DNA from: Chimaeribacter arupi
GTDB lineage: Bacteria; Pseudomonadota; Gammaproteobacteria; Enterobacterales; Enterobacteriaceae
Direction: 5' to 3'
Length of the DNA stretch: 35,104 nt
Assembly (NCBI RefSeq): GCF_002858805.1
Contig: NZ_PJZI01000046.1
Span: 1 to 35,104 of the forward strand
Each line of letters starts with the position of its first letter. Position 1 is the stretch's first letter. The notes beneath the pieces were generated by a model, which did no database searches, was not told the DNA's origin, and saw only the letters and a program-made list of their open reading frames with translations. A program made the translations under genes and the position numbers. This document shows, in pieces, positions 26,804-35,001 of the stretch.

Positions 26804-27436
26804 TTACTGTTTTTTATGCTCAAGATAGAGCACCGTGGCCGCCACGCGTGACCGCACATCCAGCTTACGCAACAGGTTACGGATATGCACTTTGACCGTC
26901 TCTTCTGAAATTGCCAGTTGGGCGGCAACCTGCTTATTGGACATTCCGCGCGCCACTTCCTGCAACACATCCCGCTCACGCTCGGTCAGGGCGGCAAAGG
27001 GGTCAGCCTGGTCGCCGCGTGAGGCGAGATAATCGGCCACGCCCTCACTGAACACCGCATTGCCCCCGGCAGCCTGATGGATGCAACTGAGCAGGGCTTC
27101 GGGTTCGCTGTCTTTAAGCAGGTAACCGTCGGCCCCGGCATCAATCAGGGCATAGACGTCACTGCGCGCGTCAGACACCGTCAGCACAATGATGCGGGCA
27201 ATCACGCCGTCACTGCGCAAGGCTTTCAGGGTATCGAGGCCGGAAAGCCCGCGCATATTCAAATCCAGCAGGATCAAATCCGGGGCCGTGCGCGCCGCCA
27301 GCGCCAGTGCCTCACTGCCGCTGCTGGCTTCGGCCACCACGGTAAAGGCTGGGTCCAGTTCCAGAAGTTGTTTGATACCGCGCCGCATCAGCGGATGATC
27401 GTCCACGATCATAACGGTATGTGTTTGATTCGCCAT
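26804..27436 (-). CDS. narP: Nitrate/nitrite response regulator NarP
   Basis: NarP is the DNA-binding response regulator phosphorylated by NarQ (and NarX), controlling anaerobic nitrate and nitrite respiration genes. The 210-residue product has a receiver domain with the acidic pair Asp12-Asp13 and phospho-acceptor Asp58 (LILLDLNMRGLSG), and a LuxR/FixJ-type C-terminal domain, LTERERDVLQEVARGMSNKQVAAQLAISEETVKVHIRNLLRKL. Close matches to E. coli NarP rather than NarL include VDDHPLMRRG and DAGADGYLLKDS. GAAGGG precedes the ATG. Unlike E. coli, it lies directly downstream of narQ, 165 bases away on the same strand. Confidence 0.95.
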   Translation of the reverse strand: MANQTHTVMIVDDHPLMRRGIKQLLELDPAFTVVAEASSGSEALALAARTAPDLILLDLNMRGLSGLDTLKALRSDGVIARIIVLTVSDARSDVYALIDAGADGYLLKDSEPEALLSCIHQAAGGNAVFSEGVADYLASRGDQADPFAALTERERDVLQEVARGMSNKQVAAQLAISEETVKVHIRNLLRKLDVRSRVAATVLYLEHKKQ

Positions 27437-27601
27437 AAAAACCCTTCTCCATGCGTAACACCGTTTTATCTCTCTTCAGACCACCGGCGCAAACGCTGCC
27501 TTCACTGCTGGTGAGAGGGAGGCAACAGTATGCCTGCCTTTACCAACAATAGGGGCAAATCGTCCGTTTCACCTGCTGAAAAGCGAAGAATCCCGGTATT
27601 T

Positions 27602-29287
27602 TTACCGTTGCGGAAACAGCAGGCGCACGTCGGTGCCGCGCGGAAGGGCCTGCCGGATGGTCAGGTTGCCGCCCAGTTTCAGGGCGCGCTCCCGCATAAT
27701 GGTCAGGCCGTAATGGCCTTCCGGCTCCTCGGTGCTGATAATGCCGGTGCCGTTATCGTGAACGGTAATCACATTTAACTCATCGTTATAAGGGTGACAT
27801 TTTATATCAATCACGCTGGCATTGGCGTGCTTGATGGCATTCAGCACCGCCTCCCTGACAATTTGCAGGGCATGCACCTGCTGCTGGGCGCTTAACGATT
27901 GCGAGGGCAGCGCGCAATCAAGGCGGATTTCCGCCTCGCTCTGCGCCTGTAATGGGATGAGCATCTGGCGCAATGCCTCTTCCAGCGAGGCCTCCTGAAT
28001 CGTCAGGCGGAAAGTGCTGAGCAGTTCACGCAGTTGCAGGTAGGCATCGGCCATGCCCTGATCCAGAGCTGACATAATCTCCTGCGCCGGGGGTGGGGCG
28101 TCGGGCAGGGCGCGTTTCAGCAACGTCAGCTGAATACGCAGGAAAGAGAGCGCCTGCGCCAGCGAATCATGCAGTTCGCGGGCAATGGTGGCGCGCTCTT
28201 CCATCAGCAACAGTTGCATCTGCTGCTTCTGGGCATAGTTGAAAAATACCCCGCGCCCCAGCATATTGGCCACGTTATCCATCAGTTGCGGGTGAGGGAT
28301 CGGCACCTCGCTCTGCCAGTCCAGTTGGCCGACGGTATGGTTATCCTGCACGATAGCCAGGCTGTGCCAGTTCAGCGTCTCCTGCGGTATGCCGCTGTCA
28401 AGCTGCCAGCTGCCGCCGCCTTCCAGCACCGTCAGGCGCAGGCAGTGCAGGTTTTCACTGTTGCGCACAATGTCCAGCACCCGCTGGAAACAGGCCCGGT
28501 CGAGCTGGCCGACGCTCAGCGCCTGCGAGCAGTCAAACAGCACCCCCAGCGCCCGGTTGGCCTGCATCAGCCGCGCGGTTTTCTCCTGCACTTTATGCTC
28601 CAGCGAATGGTAGAGACGGGAGAGATCGCCGGACATCTGCTGGAAGGTGGCTGAAAGCAGCCCCAGTTCATTGGGCAGCGTCTCCTGCAGCGGCGGAAAC
28701 GCAAAAGTGCCGTGCTGCATCGCCAGGCTGGCATCGACCAGTTTATTCAGCGGGGCCACCACCTGCCGGCGGATGAAACGCAGAGAGAACACCACCAGCA
28801 TAATAATGGCGGAAAAACCAACCAGGCTTATCGCCGCGACCATCGCCAGCTTGCGTTCGGCATTACGCTGAAGCGCCAGCACAAAGTCATTGATCTCAGC
28901 GACATACCGTTCCAAGTGGCGTTGATAGGTGTCGGGCTGCCGGGCGCGGACGGCGGCATCCATTTTCTCCCAGCTGGCACGCAGCACCTGATACCGCTGT
29001 TCAACGTCTGACGGCACATAAAAACGGTTAAGGTGGCGCAGGGCCGGCGCGTCCAGCGAATGGCGGTAATCGCGCAGGTGCGCATCCAGTTGCGGCGCCT
29101 GGGTGGTGAGTTCATAAGCCAGCCGGTAACTCTGCATCCGCAGCGCCCCGGCAAGGTTCACGGTTTCTGCATCGCGCAGGCTGCTGAACAAGGTCAGCAG
29201 CGCCATGCCGGTGGTCAGCCCGGAGAGCAGCAGAATGCCGCACAATACCCGGGCGAGTGAGTGGGTAAGTGAGCGTTTGACTGTCAC
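27602..29287 (-). CDS. narQ: Nitrate/nitrite sensor histidine kinase NarQ
   Basis: NarQ is an inner-membrane sensor kinase. The 561-residue protein has TM1 near residues 13-35, a periplasmic sensor with the nitrate-binding P-box (TVNLAGALRMQSYRLAYEL, about 38-56), TM2 near 146-168 and a HAMP domain (RRQVVAPLNKLVDASLAMQHG). A signalling linker follows, then the HisKA_3 box ATIARELHDSLAQALSFLRIQL with the phospho-accepting His, and a HATPase domain ending GHYGLTIMRERALKLGG. Start GTG 29285-29287 is chosen because MTVKRSLTHSLARVL aligns in register with the start of E. coli NarQ and TGAGG lies upstream; a GTG one codon earlier is possible. Confidence 0.95.
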   Translation of the reverse strand: MTVKRSLTHSLARVLCGILLLSGLTTGMALLTLFSSLRDAETVNLAGALRMQSYRLAYELTTQAPQLDAHLRDYRHSLDAPALRHLNRFYVPSDVEQRYQVLRASWEKMDAAVRARQPDTYQRHLERYVAEINDFVLALQRNAERKLAMVAAISLVGFSAIIMLVVFSLRFIRRQVVAPLNKLVDASLAMQHGTFAFPPLQETLPNELGLLSATFQQMSGDLSRLYHSLEHKVQEKTARLMQANRALGVLFDCSQALSVGQLDRACFQRVLDIVRNSENLHCLRLTVLEGGGSWQLDSGIPQETLNWHSLAIVQDNHTVGQLDWQSEVPIPHPQLMDNVANMLGRGVFFNYAQKQQMQLLLMEERATIARELHDSLAQALSFLRIQLTLLKRALPDAPPPAQEIMSALDQGMADAYLQLRELLSTFRLTIQEASLEEALRQMLIPLQAQSEAEIRLDCALPSQSLSAQQQVHALQIVREAVLNAIKHANASVIDIKCHPYNDELNVITVHDNGTGIISTEEPEGHYGLTIMRERALKLGGNLTIRQALPRGTDVRLLFPQR

Positions 29288-29315
29288 CACAGCGCCTCAG
29301 TAAAGAATAAGAAGA

Positions 29316-29494
29316 GTCAATGAACGAGCGTAAAGCGCATCTTAATCAAAATTATGGCAGGGGGCAGGGATTAATTCCCGGTTTGCGCGGCAGCACCCGG
29401 CACATTTCAGCGCCCGCGGCGGCTGGCATATCCCCGGCGCGCGCCTTATTATCACAGGCGCACTGTCCTGGTCAGGACAACATCGTTCATTGAC
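29316..29494. repeat. 12-base inverted repeat and palindrome in the narQ/nudK intergenic region
   Basis: GTCAATGAACGA (29316-29327) and TCGTTCATTGAC (29483-29494) are exact reverse complements. Relative to each gene they are the same word in the same orientation: TCGTTCATTGAC ends 28 bases before the narQ start and 18 bases before the nudK start. A 16-base palindrome TGTCCTG-GT-CAGGACA lies at 29464-29479, next to the nudK copy. This arrangement looks like a paired regulatory element for divergent genes. I do not recognise a matching regulator. Confidence 0.65.
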
Positions 29495-29512
29495 GCTAAA
29501 CCGGGGAGCGGT

Positions 29513-30088
29513 ATGGCAGCGAAAATTCACATCATCAAAAATAAAATTTTATCCGATAACTGGTTTGTGTTGCGTAATTACACCTACGAACTGGAAAAAG
29601 CGGACGGCAGCCGGGTACAGCATAAGCGTGAGGTCTATGACCGCGGGAACGGCGCGACTATCCTGCTCTATAACCGTGCAAAGAACAGCGTGGTGCTGAT
29701 CCGCCAGTTCCGCATGGCGACATACGTGAACAACAATCAGGACGGTATGTTGCTGGAAGCCTGTGCCGGATTGCTGGATGACGACTCACCGGAAGACTGC
29801 ATCCGTAAAGAGGCGGTGGAAGAGACCGGCTACGTGGTGGGGAAGGTCGAGAAACTGTTCGAGGCATATATGTCACCGGGCGGTGTCACAGAGCTTATCC
29901 ATTTCTTTGCCGCCGAATATGATGACGCCCAGCGCAGCCACGCCGGGGGCGGGGTGGAAGATGAAGATATCGAAGTGCTTGAAATCCCGTACCCGCAGGC
30001 GCTGGAGATGATCCGTGACGGCCGCATCAAAGACGGCAAAACCATTATGCTGCTGCAACACGCGCGCCTGGCGGGTTTGCTGGTCTAG
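29513..30088 (+). CDS. nudK: GDP-mannose pyrophosphatase NudK
   Basis: NudK is a Nudix hydrolase that cleaves GDP-mannose to GMP and mannose 1-phosphate. The 191-residue product matches E. coli NudK in length and sequence, including [16 protein letters not shown] near residue 40 and the Nudix box [22 protein letters not shown] (written here in parts: [11 protein letters not shown] then [11 protein letters not shown]) carrying the metal-binding glutamates. The segment [13 protein letters not shown] and the acidic [14 protein letters not shown] are typical of the subfamily. GGGGAG precedes the ATG. It is divergent from narQ. Confidence 0.96.
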   Translation: MAAKIHIIKNKILSDNWFVLRNYTYELEKADGSRVQHKREVYDRGNGATILLYNRAKNSVVLIRQFRMATYVNNNQDGMLLEACAGLLDDDSPEDCIRKEAVEETGYVVGKVEKLFEAYMSPGGVTELIHFFAAEYDDAQRSHAGGGVEDEDIEVLEIPYPQALEMIRDGRIKDGKTIMLLQHARLAGLLV

Positions 30089-30478
30089 GCCCGCGCGGTT
30101 GCCGCCCTGAACCGGCCTTTTCTTGTGTCGCGGCTGTTCCTGTGCCGCGGCTGTTCTTATGTCACGCCCGTTTATCACAGGCCTCAGGCTGCGTTAACCT
30201 GGCCGATTTTTTGCGGCATAACCGGCGCGGATGCCGCCCGGTGATGAGGATCACGCGGCAGATTCCCTTGTTTTCTGTAACGCTATTCTCCATATATTCC
30301 GCATTTTTAAACACATTTTTGTGATGGGTTTATCACAAAAACGGAGGTCACAGCAGATAAGTGAATACTTATAGCTGCTCTGCCCTCACACCCTTTGCTG
30401 CGCACCTCGTAGGGTGACGTTCTCGTATGCGGTAAATCTGCTGTCGGCGCGTGCCGATGATTTGTTACGGAGAACGTT
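30089..30478 (+). promoter_or_regulatory. araE upstream region with AraC-like, CRP-like and palindromic sites
   Basis: No gene lies here. GGTGATGAGGATCACG (30240-30255) matches the CRP pattern TGTGA-N6-TCACA except for one base at each end. TAACGCTATTCTCCATA (30278-30294) matches the AraC half-site TAGC-N7-TCCATA with one mismatch, and a weaker second copy in direct orientation starts 21 bases later (30299-30315, CCGC-ATTTTTA-AACACA), the spacing of araI1-araI2. A perfect palindrome TTTTTGTGAT-GGGTTT-ATCACAAAAA follows at 30316-30341 (TGTGA-N8-TCACA core). A hairpin ATAAGT/ACTTAT lies at 30357-30372. Near 30124-30174 there are two and a half 17-base tandem units of unknown meaning. Confidence 0.65.
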
Positions 30479-31909
30479 ATGTCTGCAACCCATGAGTACC
30501 CCGGTAAACCGGAAACCGGTGCCGGCAGTGCGGCGAAGAAAACCCGCCTGATGAATCTGTTTGTCTCGTTTGCGGCGGCGATGGCCGGCCTGCTGTTTGG
30601 GCTGGATATCGGCGTCATCTCCGGCGCACTGCCGTTTATTACCGATCACTTCTCACTGAGCAGCCACCTGCAAGAGTGGGTGGTCAGCACCATGATGCTG
30701 GGTGCCGCCTTCGGCGCACTGGCTAATGGCTGGCTCTCCTCTCGGCTGGGGCGTAAATACAGCCTGATGGCCGGGGCGATCCTGTTTGTCGCCGGGTCTG
30801 CCGGGTCAGCGTTGGCCCAAAGTATTGAGGTGCTGCTGGTTTCCCGGGTGCTGCTGGGGTTTGCCGTCGGCATCGCGTCTTATACGGCACCGCTCTACCT
30901 GTCTGAAATGGCGACCGAAAACATCCGCGGCAAGATGATCGCCATGTACCAGCTGATGGTCACGCTGGGTATCCTGGTCGCGTTCCTTTCCGATACCGCC
31001 TTCAGTTACAGCGGCAACTGGCGCGCCATGCTGGGCGTGCTCTGTATTCCGGCACTGATCCTGATGGTGGCGGTATTCTTCCTGCCCAACAGCCCGCGTT
31101 GGCTGGCGGCCAAAGGGCGGCATGTGGAGGCGGAGCAGGTGCTGAACATGCTGCGCGACACCTCTGAAAAAGCGCGCCAGGAACTCAACGACATCCGCGA
31201 AAGCCTGAAGCTGAAACAAAACGGCTGGGGGCTGTTCAAAACCAACCGCAATGTGCGCCGGGCAGTCTTCCTTGGCATGTTGTTGCAGGCGATGCAGCAG
31301 TTCACCGGCATGAACATCATCATGTATTACGCCCCCAAAATTTTCAGCCTGGCAGGGTTTACCAGTACCCATCAGCAGATGATGGCCACCGTGGTGGTCG
31401 GTCTGACTTTTGTGCTGGCAACCTTTATCGCCATCGGCATGGTGGACAAGGCCGGGCGCAAACCGGCGCTGAAAATCGGCTTCTCGGTGATTGCCTTAGG
31501 CACGCTGGTGCTGGGCATCTGCCTGCAACTGATTGAGAACGGCAACCACTCAACCGGCATCTCTTACCTTTCCGTCGGCATGACCATGATGTGCATCGCC
31601 GGCTATGCAATGAGCGCCGCGCCGGTGGTCTGGATCCTCTGCTCAGAGATCCAGCCGCTGAAAAGCCGTGATTTCGGCATCACCTGTTCCACCACCACCA
31701 ACTGGGTCTCTAACATGATCATCGGTGCCACTTTCCTGACGCTGCTTAACAGCATCGGGGCGGCCGCCACCTTCTGGCTCTACACCGGGCTGAACGTTGT
31801 CTTCATCGTGATCACAGTCTTCCTGATCCCGGAAACCAAAAACGTCACGCTGGAGAAGATCGAGAAGAACCTGATGGCGGGCAAAAAGCTGCGCGACATC
31901 GGCTGCTAG
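30479..31909 (+). CDS. araE: Arabinose:proton symporter AraE
   Basis: AraE is a major-facilitator sugar porter importing L-arabinose with protons. The 476-residue product matches E. coli AraE (472) closely; for example [56 protein letters not shown] and [19 protein letters not shown]. Twelve hydrophobic segments and both sugar-porter signatures (GRK after TM2, PETK after TM12) are present. An acceptable ribosome-binding site (GGAG, 7 bases) precedes the ATG. Upstream AraC- and CRP-like sites support arabinose-inducible expression. In E. coli araE lies elsewhere, so the locus has been rearranged. Confidence 0.94.
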   Translation: MSATHEYPGKPETGAGSAAKKTRLMNLFVSFAAAMAGLLFGLDIGVISGALPFITDHFSLSSHLQEWVVSTMMLGAAFGALANGWLSSRLGRKYSLMAGAILFVAGSAGSALAQSIEVLLVSRVLLGFAVGIASYTAPLYLSEMATENIRGKMIAMYQLMVTLGILVAFLSDTAFSYSGNWRAMLGVLCIPALILMVAVFFLPNSPRWLAAKGRHVEAEQVLNMLRDTSEKARQELNDIRESLKLKQNGWGLFKTNRNVRRAVFLGMLLQAMQQFTGMNIIMYYAPKIFSLAGFTSTHQQMMATVVVGLTFVLATFIAIGMVDKAGRKPALKIGFSVIALGTLVLGICLQLIENGNHSTGISYLSVGMTMMCIAGYAMSAAPVVWILCSEIQPLKSRDFGITCSTTTNWVSNMIIGATFLTLLNSIGAAATFWLYTGLNVVFIVITVFLIPETKNVTLEKIEKNLMAGKKLRDIGC

Positions 31910-31927
31910 CAACGCGCTGTGCCAACG

Positions 31928-32042
31928 GTGGCCGGGGTTTCCGGCCACATTGCCAGCCCCGCTTCTATTTACAAAACAGCAGCATATTATAAAACAGCAA
32001 CATAAAGCTGTTCAGGCGGCGTGCGATCCATCGTGCGCCGCC
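31928..32042. repeat. Hairpins between araE and the DUF3298-like gene
   Basis: GTGGCCGG / CCGGCCAC (31928-31948, 5-base loop) follows the araE stop by 19 bases and may be a transcript end without a T-run. A second palindrome GGCGGCG / CGCCGCC with an inner CGAT/ATCG stem lies at 32016-32042. Between them are two direct copies of AAAACAGCA(G/A)CAT, 18 bases apart (31973 and 31991). Both genes here converge. Confidence 0.5.
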
Positions 32043-32094
32043 GTGCTGTGGCGGCTCTCTTGCCCGGCCATCGCCAGGTCATGGCAGGGCCGGA

Positions 32095-33318
32095 TCAGGG
32101 CAGCGTCAGCCCGGCACCGCCCGGATGCGGCAGAATCTGCGCCCACGGCAGCACCGGCCAGCTCAGCCCGGCCTCACAGGCGCGCGCCACCCTGGCAAAC
32201 GAGGGGCTGAACATCAGCCCTTGCGGGGTAAAATACCAGGCTGGAAAATTCCACACCTCAGGGTCGCTGTAGTTACAGCCCTCTTCATCCCCTTCTGCCG
32301 GGGCGGCCATCTCAGTGGGATAAAGGGCGCGGAAGCGGCTTACCAGCCAGGGTGCAAACTGTTTGCTGCGGTAGGCCGAATACTCATCAAAACTCACGCT
32401 GTTGCGGTTATCGCCCTCATCATCATCACTCTCTTCGTTGTCATAAAGGTAATGGAACGGGCGGCCAGACCCGACCCAGAGCACATCCTCCAGCGCCAGC
32501 TTCTCCCCGGTACGGGCATTGAGATTAAGCGGAGCATCGCCGAAATCCGGGTGCGCACCGCCGCAGTCATAGCTGGTAAAAATGCTGATACTCACCACAT
32601 TGGCAGAGAGGTATTCCGGCGTGACAGTCTGGTCAAACTCACCCTGGCCAAAGCGGCTGGCCCCGAGCTGGCAGCCATGATAATCCACCACTTCCTGCCA
32701 TAACCTGGCGCGCAGTTGCTGGTTAAGCTCTGCCAGCTGTGCCGGCGGGTAGCCGGACATAATCTCAAAGAGGGTGATGCCGGATTGCGGCTCTGTCCAC
32801 CACTGAAGCGGGTAGCCCATCACCGTTTGTTGTTTGCCGCGTTGCAGCCGTAACCCCTGCAAACGCAGATATTCATAAGGGTCGTCACCCGCCAGTGAGG
32901 CGAGGTAGGGGTCATCCCCCTGCGCCGCCACCGGCTGGGCGGCAGTGAGTTGCAGCGGCAGCGCATTGCCCTGAGCACTGACCCACTCACCCTGCCATCC
33001 GTGTGCGGTAGGGTGCAGGGTGATGGTGGGGCGCGGCGACGCATCGAGGCTGTCCAGCCCCTCTTTCATGCTGAGTGTCTCCTGGGCCAATTGGCCGTTG
33101 AGCGGCAGGTCAAGGTGATATTTCTGGTAGAAATAGCGCCCGCTGACCTCCTCCGGCTGGGTGAAATCCAGCTCGGCCACAATAGCCTGGCTGCCCAGGG
33201 TGCCGGTATACACCGCCGGCCCCTCTTCGGCATACAGCGGCAGGGCCACGAACAGGCCCGCAGCATATAACAGCCCCGCTGTCGCCCGCCGCCACACAGT
33301 GTTCATTCCGTTTATCAT
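32095..33318 (-). CDS. Exported protein with DUF3298/RsiV-like C-terminal domain
   Basis: A 407-residue protein with a signal peptide (RRATAGLLYAAGLFVALPLYAEE, residues about 10-32, cleavage near LYA-EE, given here for orientation as LLYAAGLFVALPLYA). The N-terminal part GRYFYQKYHLDLPLNGQL and ITLHPTAHGWQGEWVS suggests repeated beta strands. In the C-terminal half, CGGAHPDFGDAPLNLNAR and TGEKLALEDVLWVG resemble the GGAHP and TGK...L.DL signature of DUF3298 proteins. The function is unknown. ATG 33316-33318 is chosen because GGAGGAAG lies 6 bases upstream; the ATG four codons in has no suitable site. Confidence 0.7.
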   Translation of the reverse strand: MINGMNTVWRRATAGLLYAAGLFVALPLYAEEGPAVYTGTLGSQAIVAELDFTQPEEVSGRYFYQKYHLDLPLNGQLAQETLSMKEGLDSLDASPRPTITLHPTAHGWQGEWVSAQGNALPLQLTAAQPVAAQGDDPYLASLAGDDPYEYLRLQGLRLQRGKQQTVMGYPLQWWTEPQSGITLFEIMSGYPPAQLAELNQQLRARLWQEVVDYHGCQLGASRFGQGEFDQTVTPEYLSANVVSISIFTSYDCGGAHPDFGDAPLNLNARTGEKLALEDVLWVGSGRPFHYLYDNEESDDDEGDNRNSVSFDEYSAYRSKQFAPWLVSRFRALYPTEMAAPAEGDEEGCNYSDPEVWNFPAWYFTPQGLMFSPSFARVARACEAGLSWPVLPWAQILPHPGGAGLTLP

Positions 33319-33613
33319 CTTTGGCTTCCTCCCGCCACGCGTTGATGCCCCGGCGGGCGGCGGTTATCAGGTTTGCGTTACCCTGAAAGCATACCAGCCC
33401 GGTGAGGTACCGCAGCATTTTGCAGGCCGGGCAGGGTAACGGCAATGGCCGGGTGCAACCAAATTGCAGTGTTGCGGGACGCGTTCCAATACCGGATGAG
33501 GTTTGCGGCCGGGCCACGATAATTTGCGTGGCGTTTCGTAAAATGCACAGGAAAGGGAGGCAATTTTTCAACGTGTTACGTTATTATCGGGGCGAACTTT
33601 CCCGGAGCCGAGA

Positions 33614-34687
33614 ATGATGATGTTAAGAGCCGTGACCTTTTCTGTGCTGCTGATGGCGGGGTGGCAAGGCACCGCCGCCGCTGATCCGCTGCAACAGGAT
33701 TACAGTGACTGGACAGTCAGCTGTGACAACCTGAACCGTTGTGAAGCGCGTAATATTAATGACCATAATGGCCTGGTGCTGCATCTCAGCCGTGAGGCCG
33801 GGCCGCAGGGCAGGGCAGAAGCCCGCCTTGATAACCAGCAGAGTGAGGTTTTTGAAGGCGAAGATACCCGGCCAATCGCCTCACGCCTGACGCTGGACGG
33901 CAAGGTGCTGCGCCTGAACCCGCGTGAATGGCAGATAGCAGACCACGTTACCCGAGCCGACAATGCGCTGGTGGTGGATGACTTTATTGCCCGCCTCCGT
34001 GATGCCTCCGTACTGACGCTCTCCGGGCAGGAGAAGGCACAGGTGCGGCAGGTGGTGTCACTCAAGGGGCTGAAAGCGGCGCTGTTGGCGATGGATGCCC
34101 AGCAGGGCCGGGTGGAAACCCGCACCGCCTGGGCGACGCCGGGCAGCAAAGCTGCCGATACGGTGCCCGCGGCCCCGGTTGCGCCGGTGATGCCGGCATT
34201 CACTCCCGCGCCTTCGCTGTCTGAACGCGAGATCGCCGCGCTGACCCAGTTTGCCGCCACCAACATGGACACCAGTGACTGTACGCTGGAGCAGTCGGAG
34301 CGCGACATCAGCCTGACGCCGCTCAGCGGGGATAAGGCGCTGATTCTGGTGAATTGCGACATGGGTGCCTATAACCTCTTTTCTCTGGCCTCCGTGGTGA
34401 CCCGCCATACGCCGTTGAAAGCAGAAGATTTGGTATTGCAGGCACCGTTCAAACTGAATGGATCGCAACTCATTGAGCCGGAGCTGATCAATGTCGACAT
34501 GGACGAGGCGCGCGGCCAGCTGTCGATCTACGCCAAGGGGCGCGGTATTGGTGACTGTGGGGAGTCCAGCCGCTGGGTATATGACGGCAAACAGTTCCGG
34601 CTGGCGGAATACCGCGCCGAGCCGCACTGCGACGGCTACAGCCTGAACGGCTGGCCGTTACTGTGGACGACGCAGGGTGAAAAGTAA
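33614..34687 (+). CDS. DUF1176 domain exported protein
   Basis: A 357-residue protein with a signal peptide (RAVTFSVLLMAGWQGTAAA, cleavage near AA-DP). The mature part begins YSDWTVSCDNLNRCEA, the typical opening of DUF1176, and carries further paired cysteines in SDCTLEQSE, LVNCDMGAYN, GDCGESSRW and PHCDGYSL, suggesting periplasmic disulphides. A proline/alanine-rich linker (VPAAPVAPVMPAFTPAPS) divides it into two domains. The function of the family is not established. GGAG lies 6 bases before the first of three consecutive ATG codons. The stop lies 22 bases before the first CRISPR repeat. Confidence 0.85.
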   Translation: MMMLRAVTFSVLLMAGWQGTAAADPLQQDYSDWTVSCDNLNRCEARNINDHNGLVLHLSREAGPQGRAEARLDNQQSEVFEGEDTRPIASRLTLDGKVLRLNPREWQIADHVTRADNALVVDDFIARLRDASVLTLSGQEKAQVRQVVSLKGLKAALLAMDAQQGRVETRTAWATPGSKAADTVPAAPVAPVMPAFTPAPSLSEREIAALTQFAATNMDTSDCTLEQSERDISLTPLSGDKALILVNCDMGAYNLFSLASVVTRHTPLKAEDLVLQAPFKLNGSQLIEPELINVDMDEARGQLSIYAKGRGIGDCGESSRWVYDGKQFRLAEYRAEPHCDGYSLNGWPLLWTTQGEK

Positions 34688-34709
34688 GGACTCCTTTGCC
34701 TGATGGGGG

Positions 34710-34922
34710 GAATTCCCCGTGTGAGCGGGGCTAAGCCGGACACTGATTTCAACGTTTGGTTAGGGATCATATGTTTCCCGCGTGAGCGGGGCTAAACCGA
34801 GCAGTTGCGTCGTATGGCGAGCTATGCACAACGTGTTCCCCGCAAGAGCGGGGATAAACCGGATCTGTATCACCGGTAGATTACGTTCCGCTTGTGTTCC
34901 CCGCGAGAGCAGGGCCAGACCA
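34710..34922 (+). CRISPR. Degenerate type I-E-like CRISPR array, four repeats, three spacers
   Basis: Four 29-base repeats start at 34710, 34771, 34833 and 34894, separated by spacers of 32, 33 and 32 bases. Repeat 3 is the best copy: it begins GTGTTCCCCGC and ends GCGGGGATAAACCG, the palindromic form of the enterobacterial type I-E repeat. Repeats 1, 2 and 4 differ from it at about 7, 5 and 6 positions, and only repeat 3 keeps the perfect 6-base stem. Repeat 4 has a broken 3' end, as terminal repeats often do. No cas gene and no room for an AT-rich leader exist here (22 bases to the upstream stop). A possible fifth remnant, GCGGGGCTGAAAAG, lies at 34934-34947. Confidence 0.85.
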
Positions 34923-34954
34923 CCGTTATGTACGCGGGGCTGAAAAGCAGACAT

Positions 34955-34980
34955 AAAAAAAGCGCCCCATCGGGGCGCTT
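34955..34980 (-). terminator. Intrinsic terminator of the transketolase gene
   Basis: On the minus strand a perfect 9-base stem AAGCGCCCC / GGGGCGCTT with a 3-base loop runs into Ts. It lies 21 bases beyond the transketolase stop and just outside the CRISPR array. Confidence 0.92.
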
Positions 34981-35001
34981 GTCAGCTCAGGCGGTCCGGG
35001 C

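Noticed and set aside
30124-30174. 17-base tandem units downstream of nudK as a regulatory array
   Set aside because: Only two units agree well (15 of 17) and the third is weak; the evidence is too slight for a separate call.
30316-30341. Reading the palindrome upstream of araE as an intrinsic terminator of nudK
   Set aside because: The stem is AT-rich, lies over 220 bases after nudK and inside the AraC/CRP region; the arrangement fits an operator better.
34934-34947. A fifth CRISPR repeat
   Set aside because: It shares 11 of 14 bases with part of a repeat but lies only about 25 bases from the start-phase of repeat 4, not the normal 61; kept only as a possible remnant.
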